DNA of 8,463 bases. Source: Holosporaceae bacterium UBA3830. GTDB taxonomy: Bacteria > Pseudomonadota > Alphaproteobacteria > UBA3830. Both the position numbers and the translations under genes were made by a program. The stretch covers positions 1-8,463 of the forward strand of contig DGIE01000044.1 of assembly GCA_002393025.1 (NCBI GenBank), written 5' to 3'. The notes under the pieces were generated by a model that was given only the letters and a program-made list of their open reading frames with translations, was not told the origin of the DNA and searched no databases. This document shows, in pieces, positions 7,193 through 8,463 of the stretch (positions are counted from its first letter, which is position 1; every line of letters begins with the position of its first letter).

Positions 7193-7629
7193 ATAGAAAA
7201 GCGCGTTATGATTACGAAATTACTGACACCCTGGAAGCAGGAATTGTTTTATTTGGAACGGAAGTAAAGTCTTTGCGCAACAACAAGGTGAATCTTACCG
7301 ATTCCTACGCCGGATTAACTGCCGACAACGAGGTTTTCCTTTATCAGATGGGTATTCCGAAATATTCTATGGCGAATTTGACGAACCATGAGCCGAAAAG
7401 AAATCGAAAACTTCTTTTGAAAAAAAGAGAAATACAAAAATTAATCGGCGCGCTGAAAAAAAACGGCTATTCGTTAATTCCGTTGAAAATATACTTTAAC
7501 GAAAAAGGGTTTGTGAAAATTTCCCTTGGACTCGGAAAAGGAAAGAAAAACATAGACAAACGCGAAACCATCAAAGAGCGTGAATGGAATAGAGCGAAAT
7601 CCAGAATTTTGAAGAACAGTTTTAGATGA
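7165..7629 (+). CDS. smpB: SsrA-binding protein SmpB
   Basis: SmpB binds tmRNA and delivers it to stalled ribosomes in trans-translation. The 154 residues cover the whole family. The N-terminal NRKARYDYEI (10-19) is followed by AGIVLFGTEVKSLR (25-38) and VNLTDSYAG (42-50) of the OB-fold barrel, then NHEPKRNRKLLL (74-85). The C-terminal tail is GKGKKNIDKRETIKEREW (124-141), which contains the DKR segment that enters the decoding centre, and it ends with RAKSRILKNSFR. The length is close to E. coli SmpB (160). The start lies inside dapA (28-base overlap), with its own ribosome site. The tmRNA gene ssrA is not in this window. Confidence 0.97.
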   Translation: MSKYKEIGVNRKARYDYEITDTLEAGIVLFGTEVKSLRNNKVNLTDSYAGLTADNEVFLYQMGIPKYSMANLTNHEPKRNRKLLLKKREIQKLIGALKKNGYSLIPLKIYFNEKGFVKISLGLGKGKKNIDKRETIKEREWNRAKSRILKNSFR

Positions 7630-7743
7630 ATTTTCGGATTTTATCTCGAATCAGCGTTTGGCGTATGATATGTGTTTACGGACGGTCTCGCTGGTCTGCG
7701 AATTAGAATTAGAGAAATTTACTTGAACATATGCTGTATCTAC
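7630..7743. other. smpB-pnp convergent spacer, no assigned function
   Basis: This noncoding stretch lies between the smpB stop and the pnp terminator. It contains a direct repeat of GGTCT (7682-7686 and 7691-7695) inside a weak five-pair hairpin, CGGAC/GTCTG. An isolated TATGAT at 7664-7669 lacks a good -35. No tRNA fold, convincing gene or U-tailed terminator for the smpB strand is seen. Confidence 0.4.
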
Positions 7744-7773
7744 AAAAAATCCCCCAGTCTTTTCGATGGGGGA
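7744..7773 (-). terminator. intrinsic terminator of pnp
   Basis: The arms 7750-7756 (TCCCCCA) and 7767-7773 (TGGGGGA) form a perfect 7-pair stem with a 10-base loop. On the minus strand it is followed directly by six T residues (complement of the A run 7744-7749), so it terminates transcription coming from pnp. On the plus strand the stem is followed by GATAATCG, with no immediate T run, so it is a poor terminator for smpB. It starts 34 bases past the pnp stop. Confidence 0.92.
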
Positions 7774-7807
7774 GATAATCGTTTCAAAAAATTTCAAGGT
7801 TCCAACT

Positions 7808-8463
7808 TTACCGCAAAACTTCTATCTCAACTTTTCCAGATTTTCTTGGAGCCTCTCCTTCTGACCTTTTTCTTCTTTTATTTGCAGGAGATCCCTCATC
7901 TTCAGGCTTCCTTGCTCCTCTTTTCCTCTTTGTTGAAATTTTTTTCGGTTTTTCTTCAATCTCGCTATCAGATTCCGAATCAGAAGATGAATCTCTCGAT
8001 AATCTCATCGTTAATCGAGCGCGACCTTTATTGTCGTACCCTTTAAATAGGACTCGAACTTTGTCGCCTTCTGTTAAAACATCCGAAACATCTTCGACAC
8101 GGTCCTCAGAGATTTCGCTGACATGAACTAGTCCTTCACGGGTTCCATAGAAATTGACAAAAGCCCCGAATTCCATTATTTTCACTACCTTTGCATCGTA
8201 AATAGTCCCCGGTTCAGGATCGTATGCTATTTCCTTTATCATATTCACGGCTTTTTTCAAGGAAACTCCGCAAGCAGACGCTACCGTGACATTTCCATCG
8301 TCATCGATATCTATTTTTGCTCCCGTTGCGTCGATAATTTCTCGGATAACTTTTCCTCCGCTGCCGATTACTTCACGAATCTTGTCTTTAGCTATTGCAA
8401 AAGTCACTAATCTTGGGACATTTTCATTTAATTCGGCTCTTGGTTTGCTGATACCCTTAGACA
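7808..8463 (-). CDS. pnp: polyribonucleotide nucleotidyltransferase (PNPase), C-terminal part
   Basis: PNPase is the phosphorolytic 3'-5' exoribonuclease of mRNA decay. Only the last ~217 codons are in the window, and the frame runs off the right edge. Read from the edge, the visible protein opens with SKGISKPRAELNENVPRL, the linker after the second RNase PH domain, so the GTG at 8407 is internal. Next comes the KH domain (visible residues about 19-79) with the IGSGGK nucleic-acid loop. The S1 domain (about 83-155) has the KIMEFGAFVNF and EGLVHVSEIS motifs. The catalytic RNase PH cores are outside the window. After S1 comes a 62-residue low-complexity tail (codons 7811-7996): a Ser/Asp/Glu block, then Lys/Arg clusters including KRKR and KRRKR. 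The KH/S1 sequence is of alphaproteobacterial style. The gene converges on smpB and ends at its own terminator. Confidence 0.97.
   Translation of the reverse strand, partial: SKGISKPRAELNENVPRLVTFAIAKDKIREVIGSGGKVIREIIDATGAKIDIDDDGNVTVASACGVSLKKAVNMIKEIAYDPEPGTIYDAKVVKIMEFGAFVNFYGTREGLVHVSEISEDRVEDVSDVLTEGDKVRVLFKGYDNKGRARLTMRLSRDSSSDSESDSEIEEKPKKISTKRKRGARKPEDEGSPANKRRKRSEGEAPRKSGKVEIEVLR

Noticed and set aside
7641..7776. Possible plus-strand small RNA from TATGAT (7664) to the CCCCC/GGGGG hairpin
   Set aside because: The -35 is poor, and the hairpin has no T run on the plus strand; the structure fits a minus-strand pnp terminator instead.
7672..8046. Open frame of 124 codons on the plus strand
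   Set aside because: Most of it is antisense to the pnp tail and S1 region, it crosses the terminator hairpin, has no ribosome site, and its Phe/Leu/Ser-rich product reflects the reverse of the charged tail.
8405..8407. GTG as the start of a small KH/S1 protein
   Set aside because: The upstream codons to the right edge encode the conserved PNPase linker before the KH domain; it is an internal Val.

Overview
The window looks like a chromosomal segment of a moderately AT-rich alphaproteobacterium. The gene order dapA-smpB and the sequence style of the PNPase KH/S1 region both fit that class. A host-associated lineage such as Holosporales or Rickettsiales is a guess from overall character, not something the sequence proves.

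Layout. (1) Positions 1-724 hold the 3' part of an ABC-transporter ATPase gene that begins before the window. It matches the uncharacterised/TrpXYZ-type import family (COG1101-like), but most of its nucleotide-handling motifs are changed. (2) Positions 768-844 hold a complete tRNA-Pro(CGG) with an encoded CCA end. (3) Only 23 bases later a tight same-strand cluster begins: an RND periplasmic adaptor (868-2016), an HAE1-type RND permease (2046-5129), and an S66-family LD-carboxypeptidase-like protein with an apparent signal peptide (5126-6169). The last two genes overlap by ATGA. No outer-membrane channel gene is present. (4) A 114-base gap carries a near-consensus sigma70-type promoter that should drive dapA (6284-7192) and smpB (7165-7629), which overlap by 28 bases. 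(5) pnp (PNPase) enters from the right on the minus strand and stops at 7808. A strong intrinsic terminator for it sits at 7744-7773, between the convergent smpB and pnp genes.

Working together. The adaptor and permease form the inner-membrane and periplasmic parts of a proton-driven tripartite exporter that would need a TolC-like channel from elsewhere. The S66 protein coupled to it acts, if exported, on murein peptides or on a peptide-like toxic compound in the periplasm. DapA makes the precursor of diaminopimelate and lysine, so the cell probably still makes peptidoglycan. SmpB (trans-translation) and PNPase (RNA decay) are housekeeping RNA functions.

No mobile element, CRISPR array or defence island is visible. 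The points most worth a second look are the motif-degenerate ABC ATPase, the signal-peptide S66 peptidase coupled to an RND pump, and the unusual acidic-then-basic tail of PNPase.
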